Shown one piece after another: positions 8,285 through 17,708 of a stretch of DNA of 64,000 nucleotides (the first letter of the stretch is position 1; every line of letters begins with the position of its first letter). Both the position numbers and the translations under genes were made by a program. The notes beneath the pieces are model-generated. The model had not been told where the DNA came from and did no database searches. It saw only the letters and a list, made by a program, of their open reading frames with translations. Source of the DNA: Sphingorhabdus_B arenilitoris (GTDB taxonomy: Bacteria > Pseudomonadota > Alphaproteobacteria > Sphingomonadales > Sphingomonadaceae). Location: NCBI RefSeq assembly GCF_042651485.1, contig NZ_JBHSDH010000013.1, positions 1,302,001-1,366,000 on the forward strand, written 5' to 3'.

Positions 8285-10984
8285 TTAGAATGTGATCGAC
8301 AAGCTAGCCGAAAATGTCCGGCCGACATTATACAGATTGTAGAATATCTGATTGTCGCCGTTCTGTTGCAATTCCTGATATTTGGTACCGGTCAAATTGC
8401 GCGCCTCAAATTTCAACTCGGCTTCTGCTCCGGCAATTTTGATGCCTTGGCGCATTACGAAATCAAGCTGAATGCCCGGCTTTTCGAAAATATCCGGTTG
8501 CAAAGAGGCACCGCGCGCAGTCACCCGATTGCTCGCATAGGAAAATAGCAATGTCTGCTGCGACAATTTATCTGTATCCTCCAACCCTAGCTGGATATTC
8601 ACCAGATGGTCCGATTGCCCGGTCAGGGGTTCGCCATCGCGGAAGAAGTCGCTTGCGCTTGTCGACGCGCTTGCGAACACTGCGACCGGATCGTCTGCAT
8701 TCACCGAAATATTTGATTTGGTATAGGTATAGTTACCAATCACAACGATCCGGCGATTATCCCAAAATGGACTTTCGCTGTCGAAATTGAAATATTTCTG
8801 TGTTTCCAATTCCGCGCCATAAAGATTGGCTCGCGGCGCATTAGCGAAGCTGGAGATAACAGTATTGTCGCTGAAACTAGCAAAAGTTTCGATCGGGTTA
8901 TCGATCCGCTTGAAGAAGCCAGTAAGCGAAACGCGCTCATCCCTGCCCAGATAATATTCCGCGCGTCCTTCTACGTTGAACAACTCACTATCGGTAAGGA
9001 GCGGGTTCCCACGGAACTGACGGTTTGAATCCGGGTCAAAATAGGTCTGGAAAATTAACTCGCGAAATTGCGGCCTTGCAATTGTTTTCGACGCATTCAA
9101 ACGGAATTGAAAATCGTCACCTACCTTATAGGTAATGGTTGCAGCGGGAAGCCAATAATCATTGTTCAAATTTGTGCCCGCTAGGGAAGCCGTCGGCACA
9201 TTAAACACTTGAACCGGCGTAACAGATTGTTTCGCCGTTTCATACCGGACGCCGACATTCACGCTCAGATCATCGGTAACATCCGCCTGCAATTGCGCAT
9301 AAGCACCGTGATTGCGAAGCGCCGCATCAAACACGGGGTTGGCTTCATTGGTGTCGATCAATGCAATGCCAAATGCGTCTATTACCGATGGTTGAAGCAG
9401 CAAGTCGGGGCGGAGCAATGCAACGCCTGTTGGCAGGCTGCTGGGTGCGGTGAAGAGAAAATCACGCCGTTCGGTCCGCCTGCTGGTATCAGCATAGGCA
9501 TAGCCCACTGTTCCGGTAATCGTCGGCGCAAAACGGTAAGACAGATCAACGCCAGCCGAATAGAGATCTTCGTTCAAATCACTGAAGCTGACCGACGCGC
9601 TGCCTTCCTGGCCATTATTCAGGCGGTTGATGAAAAATTCACCGAAAGGATCGGTTGGTGAGTTGCTGCGAAAATATTCGAAGCTAAATTCATTGGGAGC
9701 TTCGCGCTGCGAGTTGGCATAGCTTGCCCGAACATCGAGTTTCACATCGTCGATGGGACGCAATTCTGCAACCAACTGCGTATTGATCAATTGACGTTCA
9801 AACCACGCCGTGTCTTGTTGTTGCAACGTCGCAGTTGGCGATGTTGTTTCGCGCGTACCGATGCCGATACGAGCCTGTTTCAATGTGTCGCGAATGTAGA
9901 CATTGGTCCAACGCAGCTTATTGTCGCCAAATTCCAAACCAAATCCCAGCAGGCCGTTGACGACGATGCGGTTGTCGGTAATGACACGGCGGAAATCCAA
10001 TTCAGTCTGCGACAATTCGGTATCGGCTGCGGTTTGTTGCAACGTGTCGCGGGTGCGTAACTTATTGCTATATCCGGCGGTCGCGATGATGCCCAGACGA
10101 GTATCGCCTATATCGATAGCAGTGCCGGTGCTCAGCGATCCAGAGAAATTGGGTGCCTGATTGGGCACAGATTGAACGATGACATCGCGGCCACGGACCA
10201 ATTCGCCCGCAATCGCCTGAGTATCAACCGAACCAAGACTGATGCGTTCCCCGCTCGCGAGAAATGCCGACAAGGCGGGTGCCAAATCACGGTTACCATT
10301 GTCAAATCCGGTCCAGTCTGAACTGCTGCCAAAATAGGTATAGCCAAGCTCATTGGTCGATTCAGTGTCCCAGCCAATGCCTCCGCCAAACGTAACAAAT
10401 GTTTCCTCCGGAATCGCCTTTGTGGTCAAATTGATCACACCGCCGCCAAATTCACCGGGGAAATTGGCCGAATAGCTTTTCTGGACCAGAGAAGAGGCAA
10501 TCACGCTTGTTGGGAAAAGGTCAAGCGGAACAACTCGCTTCAATGGTTCCGGGCTAGGCAATGGCGACCCATTTAACAATGCGAGCGAATAACGATCGCC
10601 CAAACCGCGCACATAGACAAAGCCGTTACCAACGACGCTGAGGCCCGTTACGCGGCCCAATGCGCCGGCAATATCGCCTTCGCCTGTTCGTTCAATATCT
10701 TCGCTCGATAAAACGGAAACGACTTGCGGCGTATCGCGTACCGGATTGGTCCGGCGTCCGCGCACAATAATTTCAGATTCAAAACCGCCGCCGGGTACGG
10801 AGACATCGACCTGGTCCTGCGCGTCGTCGGACGCGGTATCTTGCGGTTGTTCTGCGCTTGCATCCGCATCCGCCTCTGCTGCAGGCTCATCCGCCTGTGG
10901 TGCCTCTTGCGCCAACGAGAGCGAAGGAAAGGCGATCGCGGTCGATAGCAGCAATAGCGATTTAAAGCCTGACAGCTTCAACAT
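8285..10984 (-). CDS. TonB-dependent outer-membrane receptor
   Basis: This 899-residue protein has a signal peptide (about 1-25), an acidic Ala/Asp/Glu-rich linker (26-65), a plug domain with the typical SVLSSEDIERTGEGDIAGAL, VYVRGLGDRY and GGGVINLTTK segments, and a 22-strand type barrel ending in a C-terminal phenylalanine (SLSITF). It should import a ligand across the outer membrane using TonB-ExbBD energy. The substrate is unknown. The start has an AGGGA site seven bases upstream. It is co-directional with the lipoprotein gene upstream (80-base gap) and with the gsp operon downstream, which suggests a functional module. Confidence 0.93.
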   Translation of the reverse strand: MLKLSGFKSLLLLSTAIAFPSLSLAQEAPQADEPAAEADADASAEQPQDTASDDAQDQVDVSVPGGGFESEIIVRGRRTNPVRDTPQVVSVLSSEDIERTGEGDIAGALGRVTGLSVVGNGFVYVRGLGDRYSLALLNGSPLPSPEPLKRVVPLDLFPTSVIASSLVQKSYSANFPGEFGGGVINLTTKAIPEETFVTFGGGIGWDTESTNELGYTYFGSSSDWTGFDNGNRDLAPALSAFLASGERISLGSVDTQAIAGELVRGRDVIVQSVPNQAPNFSGSLSTGTAIDIGDTRLGIIATAGYSNKLRTRDTLQQTAADTELSQTELDFRRVITDNRIVVNGLLGFGLEFGDNKLRWTNVYIRDTLKQARIGIGTRETTSPTATLQQQDTAWFERQLINTQLVAELRPIDDVKLDVRASYANSQREAPNEFSFEYFRSNSPTDPFGEFFINRLNNGQEGSASVSFSDLNEDLYSAGVDLSYRFAPTITGTVGYAYADTSRRTERRDFLFTAPSSLPTGVALLRPDLLLQPSVIDAFGIALIDTNEANPVFDAALRNHGAYAQLQADVTDDLSVNVGVRYETAKQSVTPVQVFNVPTASLAGTNLNNDYWLPAATITYKVGDDFQFRLNASKTIARPQFRELIFQTYFDPDSNRQFRGNPLLTDSELFNVEGRAEYYLGRDERVSLTGFFKRIDNPIETFASFSDNTVISSFANAPRANLYGAELETQKYFNFDSESPFWDNRRIVVIGNYTYTKSNISVNADDPVAVFASASTSASDFFRDGEPLTGQSDHLVNIQLGLEDTDKLSQQTLLFSYASNRVTARGASLQPDIFEKPGIQLDFVMRQGIKIAGAEAELKFEARNLTGTKYQELQQNGDNQIFYNLYNVGRTFSASLSITF

Positions 10985-11064
10985 AATATAATCCCTTGGT
11001 GAAATTTCGAAAAAGCGGAGCGCCGCAAATCTGCCGCGCCCCGCTTCATTATCCTTGTGTCAAA

Positions 11065-12645
11065 TCAAGTGGTGGGCAGCGATGTGCACATTCCACCCGT
11101 TCCACCAAAATTGGCCGTTGCCGAATTGCAGGTCCAATTTTGGTACCATGTGTCATTTGCATCCCGGACTGCGCCGACATAGTTCGTGGTGTCAAAGAAA
11201 GCTGAAATGCTTTTGGGGTCAAACGCCGCTACTGCGGTTTCATTGGCTCCATTAACGAACAGATTTGTCAGCGACAGGGTGAAGGCGGAATTGTTGCCGT
11301 TCGAACCACTGCCAAAGATCGCAGCAACATCAGCGGAAGTTACGCCGTTGCTGCCGACAAATGGTGACGCGGTGCAGCCTGCCATGACAAACGACCGGAA
11401 GAAGGGAGCACCTGCTTCGTCAATTGCCGCGTTGACCGTGGTCGATGCGGTTTGCGTTCGGCTGATCCGCAAGCAGGGATTTTCGGGAGAAGATAACACG
11501 CTATTCACGATCGAATAGTCGGCACCGCCTCGGATCAATATCGAAGCTCCCGCGCTATTGCTCGCCCTGCGCTGAATGAAGGTCGCGTTTGCAACTTTCG
11601 TATTTTGACGCGGATTGTCGCCATCGACGCTATTGTCTGAGTCAGCTTCAATCATCGAATCGCCGCTGCCATCCGAACGCTGAACCGCGATCACATATTG
11701 GAAATTCGCCTTTACGCCGGTGTCAGTGTCCAAATTGTCATCTTCCGCGCCAACCGCAACGAAATATTTCATATTCACAACGCCGCCGAAAAATTCGGCC
11801 GCATCGTCCGAGCTATTGAACGATTGGATATGGTCCAGCTGGGTCCCACTGCCGATGCCGGACGTGGTGAGCGCTTGCAGCTCACTATTTGCCGACAATA
11901 CAAAGCCGGAATAGCGGATTTGAACAAAGCTCATCCGGCCGCTATTGTCAGCCGCATTCGCGCCGCCATACAGCGCTGGGTCAACCGCGCCTTCGGTTTG
12001 ACGTTCGCAGGCAACCGTTCCAGGAGCTGCACCGGGCGCTGCGCAATCGGTGATTGGTGCACGGCCCAAAAGGACGATACCGCCCCATTGACCAGACGAG
12101 TTGTCATTGTTCAGGCCGAGGATATTATCGCGGCTTGTAAAAATAATCGGCTGAGTATCAGTTCCCACCGCATTGATCCGGTTACCCCGGTTGACCGCGA
12201 GCCACGAAACGCCAGTACCGCCATATACGATTACGCCCGGCTCAATGGTGAGGGTGACATCGGTATTGGTCGAGGACGGCCCTTGGTCTGTTCCAACGTC
12301 AACGCGGCCTGGTAATTGATACAAAACGCCGGCAATTTTTGGCAAAGTCGAGCTGCGGTTAATCCGCGAAGGCAGACTGCAAACGCGGTAGGTGCCGGTT
12401 GGCCCAGTAATTGTTCCGCCGTCGGTAAGACCCTGCGCATCTGCAATCGTGGGACATCCCGATGCCGGCGTAACCAAAGTAGTCGTTGGCGGCGTAGGAG
12501 GAGGCGGAGGCGGCGGCGGGGTGTTATTGTTGATCGTTACATTTCCGCCAGCACCGGGCGACGCAATGTCATCAGCACCGCAGCCAGTGAGGACCGCAGC
12601 GGCGGCCGTTACAAACACTATCCCGCGCAATTTGGGATTCATCAT
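11065..12645 (-). CDS. Outer-membrane/surface lipoprotein with beta-helix-like repeats
   Basis: Starting at ATG 12645 (GGAG seven bases upstream) the product is 526 residues with a lipobox LTGC (Cys22), then a Gly/Asn linker and a run of eight prolines (43-50). The body contains segments such as GQWGGIVLLGRAPI, LYGGANAADNSGRM and EFFGGVVNMKYFVAVGAEDD, typical of parallel beta-helix proteins found beside TonB receptors in Bacteroidota and some proteobacteria. Function is unknown; a role in ligand capture for the adjacent receptor, or being a T2SS cargo, is inference from position. It ends 80 bases before the receptor gene. Confidence 0.8.
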   Translation of the reverse strand: MMNPKLRGIVFVTAAAAVLTGCGADDIASPGAGGNVTINNNTPPPPPPPPTPPTTTLVTPASGCPTIADAQGLTDGGTITGPTGTYRVCSLPSRINRSSTLPKIAGVLYQLPGRVDVGTDQGPSSTNTDVTLTIEPGVIVYGGTGVSWLAVNRGNRINAVGTDTQPIIFTSRDNILGLNNDNSSGQWGGIVLLGRAPITDCAAPGAAPGTVACERQTEGAVDPALYGGANAADNSGRMSFVQIRYSGFVLSANSELQALTTSGIGSGTQLDHIQSFNSSDDAAEFFGGVVNMKYFVAVGAEDDNLDTDTGVKANFQYVIAVQRSDGSGDSMIEADSDNSVDGDNPRQNTKVANATFIQRRASNSAGASILIRGGADYSIVNSVLSSPENPCLRISRTQTASTTVNAAIDEAGAPFFRSFVMAGCTASPFVGSNGVTSADVAAIFGSGSNGNNSAFTLSLTNLFVNGANETAVAAFDPKSISAFFDTTNYVGAVRDANDTWYQNWTCNSATANFGGTGGMCTSLPTT

Positions 12646-12854
12646 CTTATATCTCCACAACAAAATTGGGGCACCAAAACCGGGCCATTCAGACGGTATG
12701 GAGAAGAATCAAACAGCCCCCCGACCGACTTCCACGCCGCTCTAGGCGCGGGGCATGACGGTCAAATGTTCTAACCAAGACAGTTGGAAGAAAGTTTTTT
12801 GACAAAAAAAAGACTGCTTCAAAAGATGCGCAAAAAGATACTTGGCGCATAGCA

Positions 12855-12883
12855 AAAAAAAGGGGGCCGAAGCCCCCTTTTTG
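12855..12883 (-). terminator. Bidirectional rho-independent terminator with UUCG loop
   Basis: A perfect 6-bp GC stem (12862-12867 with 12872-12877) encloses a tetraloop that reads TTCG on the minus strand, and is flanked by eight A and five T on the plus strand. On the minus strand it gives a stem followed by an eight-T run just after the TPR-like gene. It can also work in the opposite direction. Confidence 0.85.
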
Positions 12884-12906
12884 CCAAAATATGTGTTGAG
12901 ATCTAA

Positions 12907-13278
12907 TCAACGCATGGCGGTGCGCGACTGCAAATTTTTCAGCGATAACGCTGCTGCGGTCCTGCTGTTCATGATGCGGCCGTCTGCCAATTCCAAATCC
13001 CCATGATTCCGGCAATCAAGGGCCGCTTGAAACGCGGCCTCTGCCTTAGCCGTTTGTCCGACACGGGCATAAGCCACGCCTAAGTTGATAAGTTTCGCCG
13101 GGTCGGTCATTTCCACGTCCGATGCCAAAATCTGCTTCAACGCTTTGTTATTCTCGCCCGCTAACAGTGCATCATAGCCTAGCGAACCGCGCTCATAACC
13201 CACTTCGCCGCTGGTCTCATTCGCCATCGCGCTTCCGGAAATGGTAACTGCCAGCAAACCCATCAATAATATTTTCAC
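12907..13278 (-). CDS. Small secreted TPR-like protein
   Basis: I place the start at GTG 13278, six bases after an AGGAGA ribosome site, giving 123 residues with a clean signal peptide (VKILLMGLLAVTISGSAMA). ATGs at 13296 and 13293 lie on the 5' side of that site and would add a charged extension before the signal. The mature part resembles a TPR unit: DPAKLINLGVAYARVGQTAKAEAAFQAAL. It is probably periplasmic. Function unknown. It is followed by a strong terminator, so it forms its own transcript upstream of the lipoprotein-receptor pair. Confidence 0.75.
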   Translation of the reverse strand: MKILLMGLLAVTISGSAMANETSGEVGYERGSLGYDALLAGENNKALKQILASDVEMTDPAKLINLGVAYARVGQTAKAEAAFQAALDCRNHGDLELADGRIMNSRTAAALSLKNLQSRTAMR

Positions 13279-13494
13279 GGTATGTCTCCTCATCATCCTT
13301 GCCTCTTTATTACAGTATTATGACATCTATTGCAATATTTTTGTAATATTAGTGTGATTGGCCATTTCCGCAAATTTATGAGCGCCTTATCGAGTGAGAC
13401 GAGAAATTTTGGATCGTCGAATTTTTGTATCGATAAAAAACTCACGAGCTTTCTCTTCTTGTTGCTGCCAGGTTTTTCGGGCAATCATCCCCCG

Positions 13495-15033
13495 ATGCGC
13501 TTCCTTCTGCTGACTTTCCTGTTGATTTTGACGGGCTGTTCCAATGATGGACCAAAGGGCTCTGGACTGCCCGCCGATACGCTCGTCCGGTTAACCGAAT
13601 CGGAGGCACGCGGACTTGACCCGCAAATGGTGTCCGACCTGTCCTCGATCCGCATTGCATCCGATCAATTTGAAGGGCTCACCCGCTATATGGCAACGGG
13701 GCAAGTCGAGCCCGCATTGGCGCAAGGATGGACAGTATCAGCAGACGGACTGGAATGGACGTTCCAGTTAAAGCCCGATCTGCGATTTTCGGATGGAACG
13801 CCGGTTGAGGCAGAGATTTTCACAAAGGCGCTGGCCCGGATCAACGACCCGGCAACTGGCTCGCCGCATGCCGCGCTGTTCGCGATAATTAAAACGGTTG
13901 AATCGCCCGATCGGCGGCGGGTGATCATCCGTCTGAACAGCCCGTTTCCGCAACTGCCCGCGCTATTGGCGCATCCCGCAATGGCCGCACTGCCATTTCA
14001 CTTGATCGGTCCAATGGGCGAAAAATGGACAAGCATGCGGCCGCTTGTCACCAGCGGTGCATATCGCATGACCGATTGGAAGTTGAACCAGAGAATGGAG
14101 ATGGAGGCCAATCCACATTGGACAGGGGGACAGCCCAAAACACCGAAACTGATTTGGAAAAGCATGGATAATCCGCTGTCCTCGATGCGGCTCATGCTAT
14201 CGGGCGGGGCGCATATCAGCACCGCCTACCCTGCCAATCGCCAAGCATGGCTGACGAAACATTATTCGCAGATGGTGCATGGCAGCGACTATCTCGCTAC
14301 TTATTATTTCGCATTCAACACCCGCCGTCCGCCGTTTAACAATGCCAACGTCCGGCGGGCATTGGCGATGGCCACCGACCGGCGATGGATGACAGACAAG
14401 ATGATCGCGGCGGGAAATGCGCCTGCATGGGGATTATTGCCGCCGGGTCTTAGCGGTGATACCGCTTTCCGCCCGGTTTGGGCCAATTGGACCAAGGAAC
14501 GCCGTTTGGCACAGGCAAGGCGATTGCTCGCCAGCGCAGGATATGGCGCGGCAAACCCGCTCCGTTTCGAAATCAGGTTTAACAGCTCCCCCGAACATCG
14601 CCGCGCCGCCGCCGCAATGGCTACCATGTGGCGGCCATTGGGAGTGGAGGCGTCGCTGCTGAATAGCGAGGCAAGCCTGCATTTCGACAGTTTGAAGCGG
14701 GGTGATTTTGAACTGGCGCGGTCGGGATGGGTGGCGGATTTACCCGCACCGGAAAATTTTCTTTTGGTCCACCGCAGCGATACGGGACCGCAAAATTATT
14801 CCGGCTATGCCAGCGCCCGGTTCGACACTGCATTGGATAAGGCTTTGGCCGAGGCGGACCCCAACCGGCGCGCATCAAAGATGCGCGCTGCCGAGGAAAT
14901 ATTGATCGGCGATATGCCCATATTGCCGCTCTATTTTTATGTGAGCACCGCCTTGGTCCATCCGAAAATTTCTGGGTGGCACGATAATATTGCCAATGTG
15001 CATCCCAGCTATAATCTGGCAATAGCGAAATAA
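13495..15033 (+). CDS. Lipoprotein peptide-binding protein (SBP family 5), first of a tandem pair
   Basis: The ATG at 13495 gives 512 residues with a short lipoprotein signal and lipobox LTGC (Cys15); the frame stays open upstream, but that would bury the lipobox. The family 5 solute-binding signature region (ADGLEWTFQLKPDLRFSDG), and the NNANVRRALAMATDR segment are clear. Such proteins bind oligopeptides, murein peptides or other solutes in the periplasm and deliver them to an ABC permease. No permease or ATPase gene lies nearby. Its stop overlaps the start of the second binding protein by one base. Confidence 0.85.
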   Translation: MRFLLLTFLLILTGCSNDGPKGSGLPADTLVRLTESEARGLDPQMVSDLSSIRIASDQFEGLTRYMATGQVEPALAQGWTVSADGLEWTFQLKPDLRFSDGTPVEAEIFTKALARINDPATGSPHAALFAIIKTVESPDRRRVIIRLNSPFPQLPALLAHPAMAALPFHLIGPMGEKWTSMRPLVTSGAYRMTDWKLNQRMEMEANPHWTGGQPKTPKLIWKSMDNPLSSMRLMLSGGAHISTAYPANRQAWLTKHYSQMVHGSDYLATYYFAFNTRRPPFNNANVRRALAMATDRRWMTDKMIAAGNAPAWGLLPPGLSGDTAFRPVWANWTKERRLAQARRLLASAGYGAANPLRFEIRFNSSPEHRRAAAAMATMWRPLGVEASLLNSEASLHFDSLKRGDFELARSGWVADLPAPENFLLVHRSDTGPQNYSGYASARFDTALDKALAEADPNRRASKMRAAEEILIGDMPILPLYFYVSTALVHPKISGWHDNIANVHPSYNLAIAK

Positions 15034-16511
15034 TGTCCAATTCCCCCGCCCGTCCTATCATCTTGAGAACCGCCATTTTGGGGTTGATCGCATCGTTGAC
15101 GCTTACTGGCTGTTCGCGCGGGATCGACAATAGCCGTTTATCGGTCGATATCATCGAAGACAAAGCCGCAGGTTTCGCCATTAGCCGCCTGCCGCTCGAT
15201 CCGGCGTCGGCATATTTGCGCGCCGCAACAGCGCAGGGCCTGGTTGCCTTTGATGCGCAGGGAAAGGTTATACCGGCGATGGCATCACGCTGGATCGTAA
15301 CAGATGACGGCCTGTCCTACATTTTCCGGCTCGACAAAATACGCTGGAACGACGGGCGGCAAGTCACCGCAAAACAAGTCGCGGATATATTAAATAGCCG
15401 CATCACAGAATTGCGGCAAAGCGCCTTTGGCGATGAATTGATCGGGATTGATCGCGCCGTGTCTATGACCGGTAAAGTTGTCGAAATCCGGTTGAAAGCG
15501 CCGATGCCGAATTTGCTAGAGCTGTTGGCACAGCCCCAATTTGGCATTGTGTTCAAATCCACTGGGTCGGGGCCGATGATAGCCACCAAATCGGGCCGCG
15601 CGATGCAATTGCGGTTGAAAGGCATTGATGAACGCGGCAATCCCGTGCTCGAAAATGATCGCATCACCTTGCAAGCCAATCGGGCGTCGGTGGCGCTGAC
15701 CCGGTTTAAGGCCGGGCAAATAGATTTGGTCGATGGCGGACATTTTCAGCATCTGCCCGAACTGACCGCTGCAAAAATATCGGACGGCGTTGTGCAATCG
15801 GACCCAGTGCCGGGTCTGTTTGGATTGCTATTTGTAGAAGCTGGACCATTTTTAAGCGTTAGAAGCAACAGGGAGGCGATTGCCATGGCAATTGACCGGC
15901 CCAAACTGCTTACTTCCTTCGAAAATTTCGCTTGGAAAGAAAATATCTTATTGATGCCCGACACATTGCAGAACCGGGCGAGTGTCGCGCCGCCAACATG
16001 GGCACCATTATCAGTGGACCAGCGGCAAACATTGGCGCGGGATGCTATTGCCCGCTGGAAAACGGCCAATGGCAATGTCCGCCCATTGCGGATCGCTCTG
16101 CCCGCGGGGCCGGGCGGGAAAATATTATTCGCTCGTATCCGGCGTGATTTTGTCGCGATTGGTTTGGACGCCCGCCGGGTTTCATTTGGCGACAATGCCG
16201 ATCTGGTCTTGGTCGACCGGGTAGCTCAAATGTCGAGCCCCAGCTGGTATCTGGCGCAGATGAGCTGTGAGATAACGTCGGTCTGTAACGCAGAGGCAGA
16301 CGCATTGGTCGAAGCCGCCCGCATGGCCCGCACCGCCGAAGAAAGGCAGCGGCTATTGGGCGAAGCGGAGACGAAATTGCAGGAAAGCCGTAACTTCATC
16401 CCGCTCGCCAATCCGATGCGGTGGTCGTTGACCCGCGATGGGCTGCTCGGTCATTCCCCCAATCCGCGCGGGCTGCACTTATTGCAATATCTCGGCCGCC
16501 CTCCCACATAG
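15033..16511 (+). CDS. Lipoprotein peptide-binding protein (SBP family 5), second of a tandem pair
   Basis: The 492-residue product has an N-terminal signal with lipobox LTGC (Cys27) and family 5 solute-binding features, including SRWIVTDDGLSYIFRLDK, WNDGRQVTAKQVAD and a REAIAMAIDR segment. It is a diverged paralogue of the preceding protein. The start codon overlaps the upstream stop (TAATG), so the two are translationally coupled. With no transport genes in sight, both may use a permease encoded elsewhere, or work as ligand sensors; that is inference. Confidence 0.83.
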   Translation: MSNSPARPIILRTAILGLIASLTLTGCSRGIDNSRLSVDIIEDKAAGFAISRLPLDPASAYLRAATAQGLVAFDAQGKVIPAMASRWIVTDDGLSYIFRLDKIRWNDGRQVTAKQVADILNSRITELRQSAFGDELIGIDRAVSMTGKVVEIRLKAPMPNLLELLAQPQFGIVFKSTGSGPMIATKSGRAMQLRLKGIDERGNPVLENDRITLQANRASVALTRFKAGQIDLVDGGHFQHLPELTAAKISDGVVQSDPVPGLFGLLFVEAGPFLSVRSNREAIAMAIDRPKLLTSFENFAWKENILLMPDTLQNRASVAPPTWAPLSVDQRQTLARDAIARWKTANGNVRPLRIALPAGPGGKILFARIRRDFVAIGLDARRVSFGDNADLVLVDRVAQMSSPSWYLAQMSCEITSVCNAEADALVEAARMARTAEERQRLLGEAETKLQESRNFIPLANPMRWSLTRDGLLGHSPNPRGLHLLQYLGRPPT

Positions 16512-16530
16512 GGGCAAAGGAGTGTTGTCC

Positions 16531-16953
16531 ATGCCGATGTCGCAGGAACAATTTGACAAGATAGCCAATCAGATCCCAGCGATGAGCCGCGATCCGCAAG
16601 CAGTACGAAAACGGGTGGAGGCGTTGGAGCTGCTGCTTGAACGGTCTTTCCATATTCCGGGCACACGCATTCCGGTGGGCCTCGATTCGATCGTCGGCTT
16701 CATCCCAGTGGTAGGCGATCTGGTCACCGCAGCCATGGGCGCTTATATGGTCTGGGAAGCGCGCAATCTCGGCATGAGCAAATGGCAATTGACCCGTATG
16801 GCGGCCAATATTGGTATCGATACGGCGCTCGGTGCGATACCTCTCGTGGGCGACGCGTTTGACTTTGTCTGGCGTTCCAACAGCAAAAATCTACGCATTA
16901 TCAAAAAGCATTTAGATAAGAATCATCCGGGCAGCATGACGATTGACGCTTAA
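16531..16953 (+). CDS. DUF4112 family membrane protein
   Basis: The ATG at 16531 follows an AAAGGAG site by eight bases and gives 140 residues. The protein has the DUF4112 pattern: IPVGLDSIVGFIPVVGDLVTAAMGAYM and a repeat-like ALGAIPLVGDAFDFVWRSN, with two short hydrophobic, Gly/Pro-rich membrane hairpins. The biochemical role of this family is unknown. It lies 19 bases after the second binding protein, so it is probably the last gene of that transcript. Its stop overlaps the convergent RNase T2 gene by 4 bases. Confidence 0.85.
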   Translation: MPMSQEQFDKIANQIPAMSRDPQAVRKRVEALELLLERSFHIPGTRIPVGLDSIVGFIPVVGDLVTAAMGAYMVWEARNLGMSKWQLTRMAANIGIDTALGAIPLVGDAFDFVWRSNSKNLRIIKKHLDKNHPGSMTIDA

Positions 16954-17708
16954 CCTCCGCGCCATATCTTAACCTCTGCCCCGGCGCGCGTCCCGCCAGT
17001 GAAGGCGCGGCAGGGACGCGGCTTGAAATCCTTACCCAAACAGATGCGCACTTCCTGAAGCCAGCGGCGGCCGTTGGCTTTAACGCGAATGGCGCTGGCG
17101 GGCAGCCCGTCGTTGATTTTCGCAAATTCATCGGCAAATGCCGCTGCGGTCATCGGCTTTCCAGCCCTTGCTTCACGCGCGCCGCGCCGTGACAACCAGT
17201 CCATATCCGGAAATTCAATCGCTTCGAACATCAAAGTGCCTGCGCCAAAATAGGTTTCGGGGCGCCGCGCCATACAGCTGCCATGCTTCGCCCATTCATG
17301 TTGCAGCAGCTGGACATCGGGGGTCATGCAGATATTTTCGGCAACAACCTTTCGCGGCAGCAGCGCTGTTTTACGGCAGTATTGCGGATAATCCGGCCCC
17401 TTTGCCTCTGGCCATAATCCGTGCAGGATAAACCCGAAATCACCGATTTTCCCATCACATTGCAGCGATTTGCCGCGCCGTCCCTTGCAATATTCCGGGC
17501 TCCAACTGAGCGCAAGGATATAGCCGTCCACCGGCGTTCGCCGGACCGATCCCGATGGCGGCAATTCGATTTGCGGCCTCGGCAAATTGGCAGGAGCCCG
17601 GCATTGCCATGCCTGTGCCCCCAATGGCGCATAGGGCGCGGATGAGGCCATGGCCGCTGCCATCACGGCGAGCAGACCATAGCGCAAGCCCGCATCAAAC
17701 CTGCGCAA
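16950..17708 (-). CDS. Secreted ribonuclease T2 family protein
   Basis: The 252-residue protein has a signal peptide (about 1-32) and both RNase T2 catalytic sequences: CAS I FILHGLWPE (93-101, His96) and CAS II HEWAKHGSC (137-145, with His137, Glu138, Lys141, His142). Several cysteines suggest disulfide bonds in the periplasm. It should cleave RNA through a 2',3'-cyclic phosphate, perhaps to scavenge phosphate or nucleosides. The start lies inside the 3' end of nadC (14-base overlap), and the stop overlaps the convergent DUF4112 gene. Confidence 0.9.
   Translation of the reverse strand: MRRFDAGLRYGLLAVMAAAMASSAPYAPLGAQAWQCRAPANLPRPQIELPPSGSVRRTPVDGYILALSWSPEYCKGRRGKSLQCDGKIGDFGFILHGLWPEAKGPDYPQYCRKTALLPRKVVAENICMTPDVQLLQHEWAKHGSCMARRPETYFGAGTLMFEAIEFPDMDWLSRRGAREARAGKPMTAAAFADEFAKINDGLPASAIRVKANGRRWLQEVRICLGKDFKPRPCRAFTGGTRAGAEVKIWRGG

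Noticed and set aside
12490..12521. GGC/GGA-like triplet repeat resembling a microsatellite
   Set aside because: It encodes the polyproline linker of the lipoprotein; it is coding, not an unexplained repeat.
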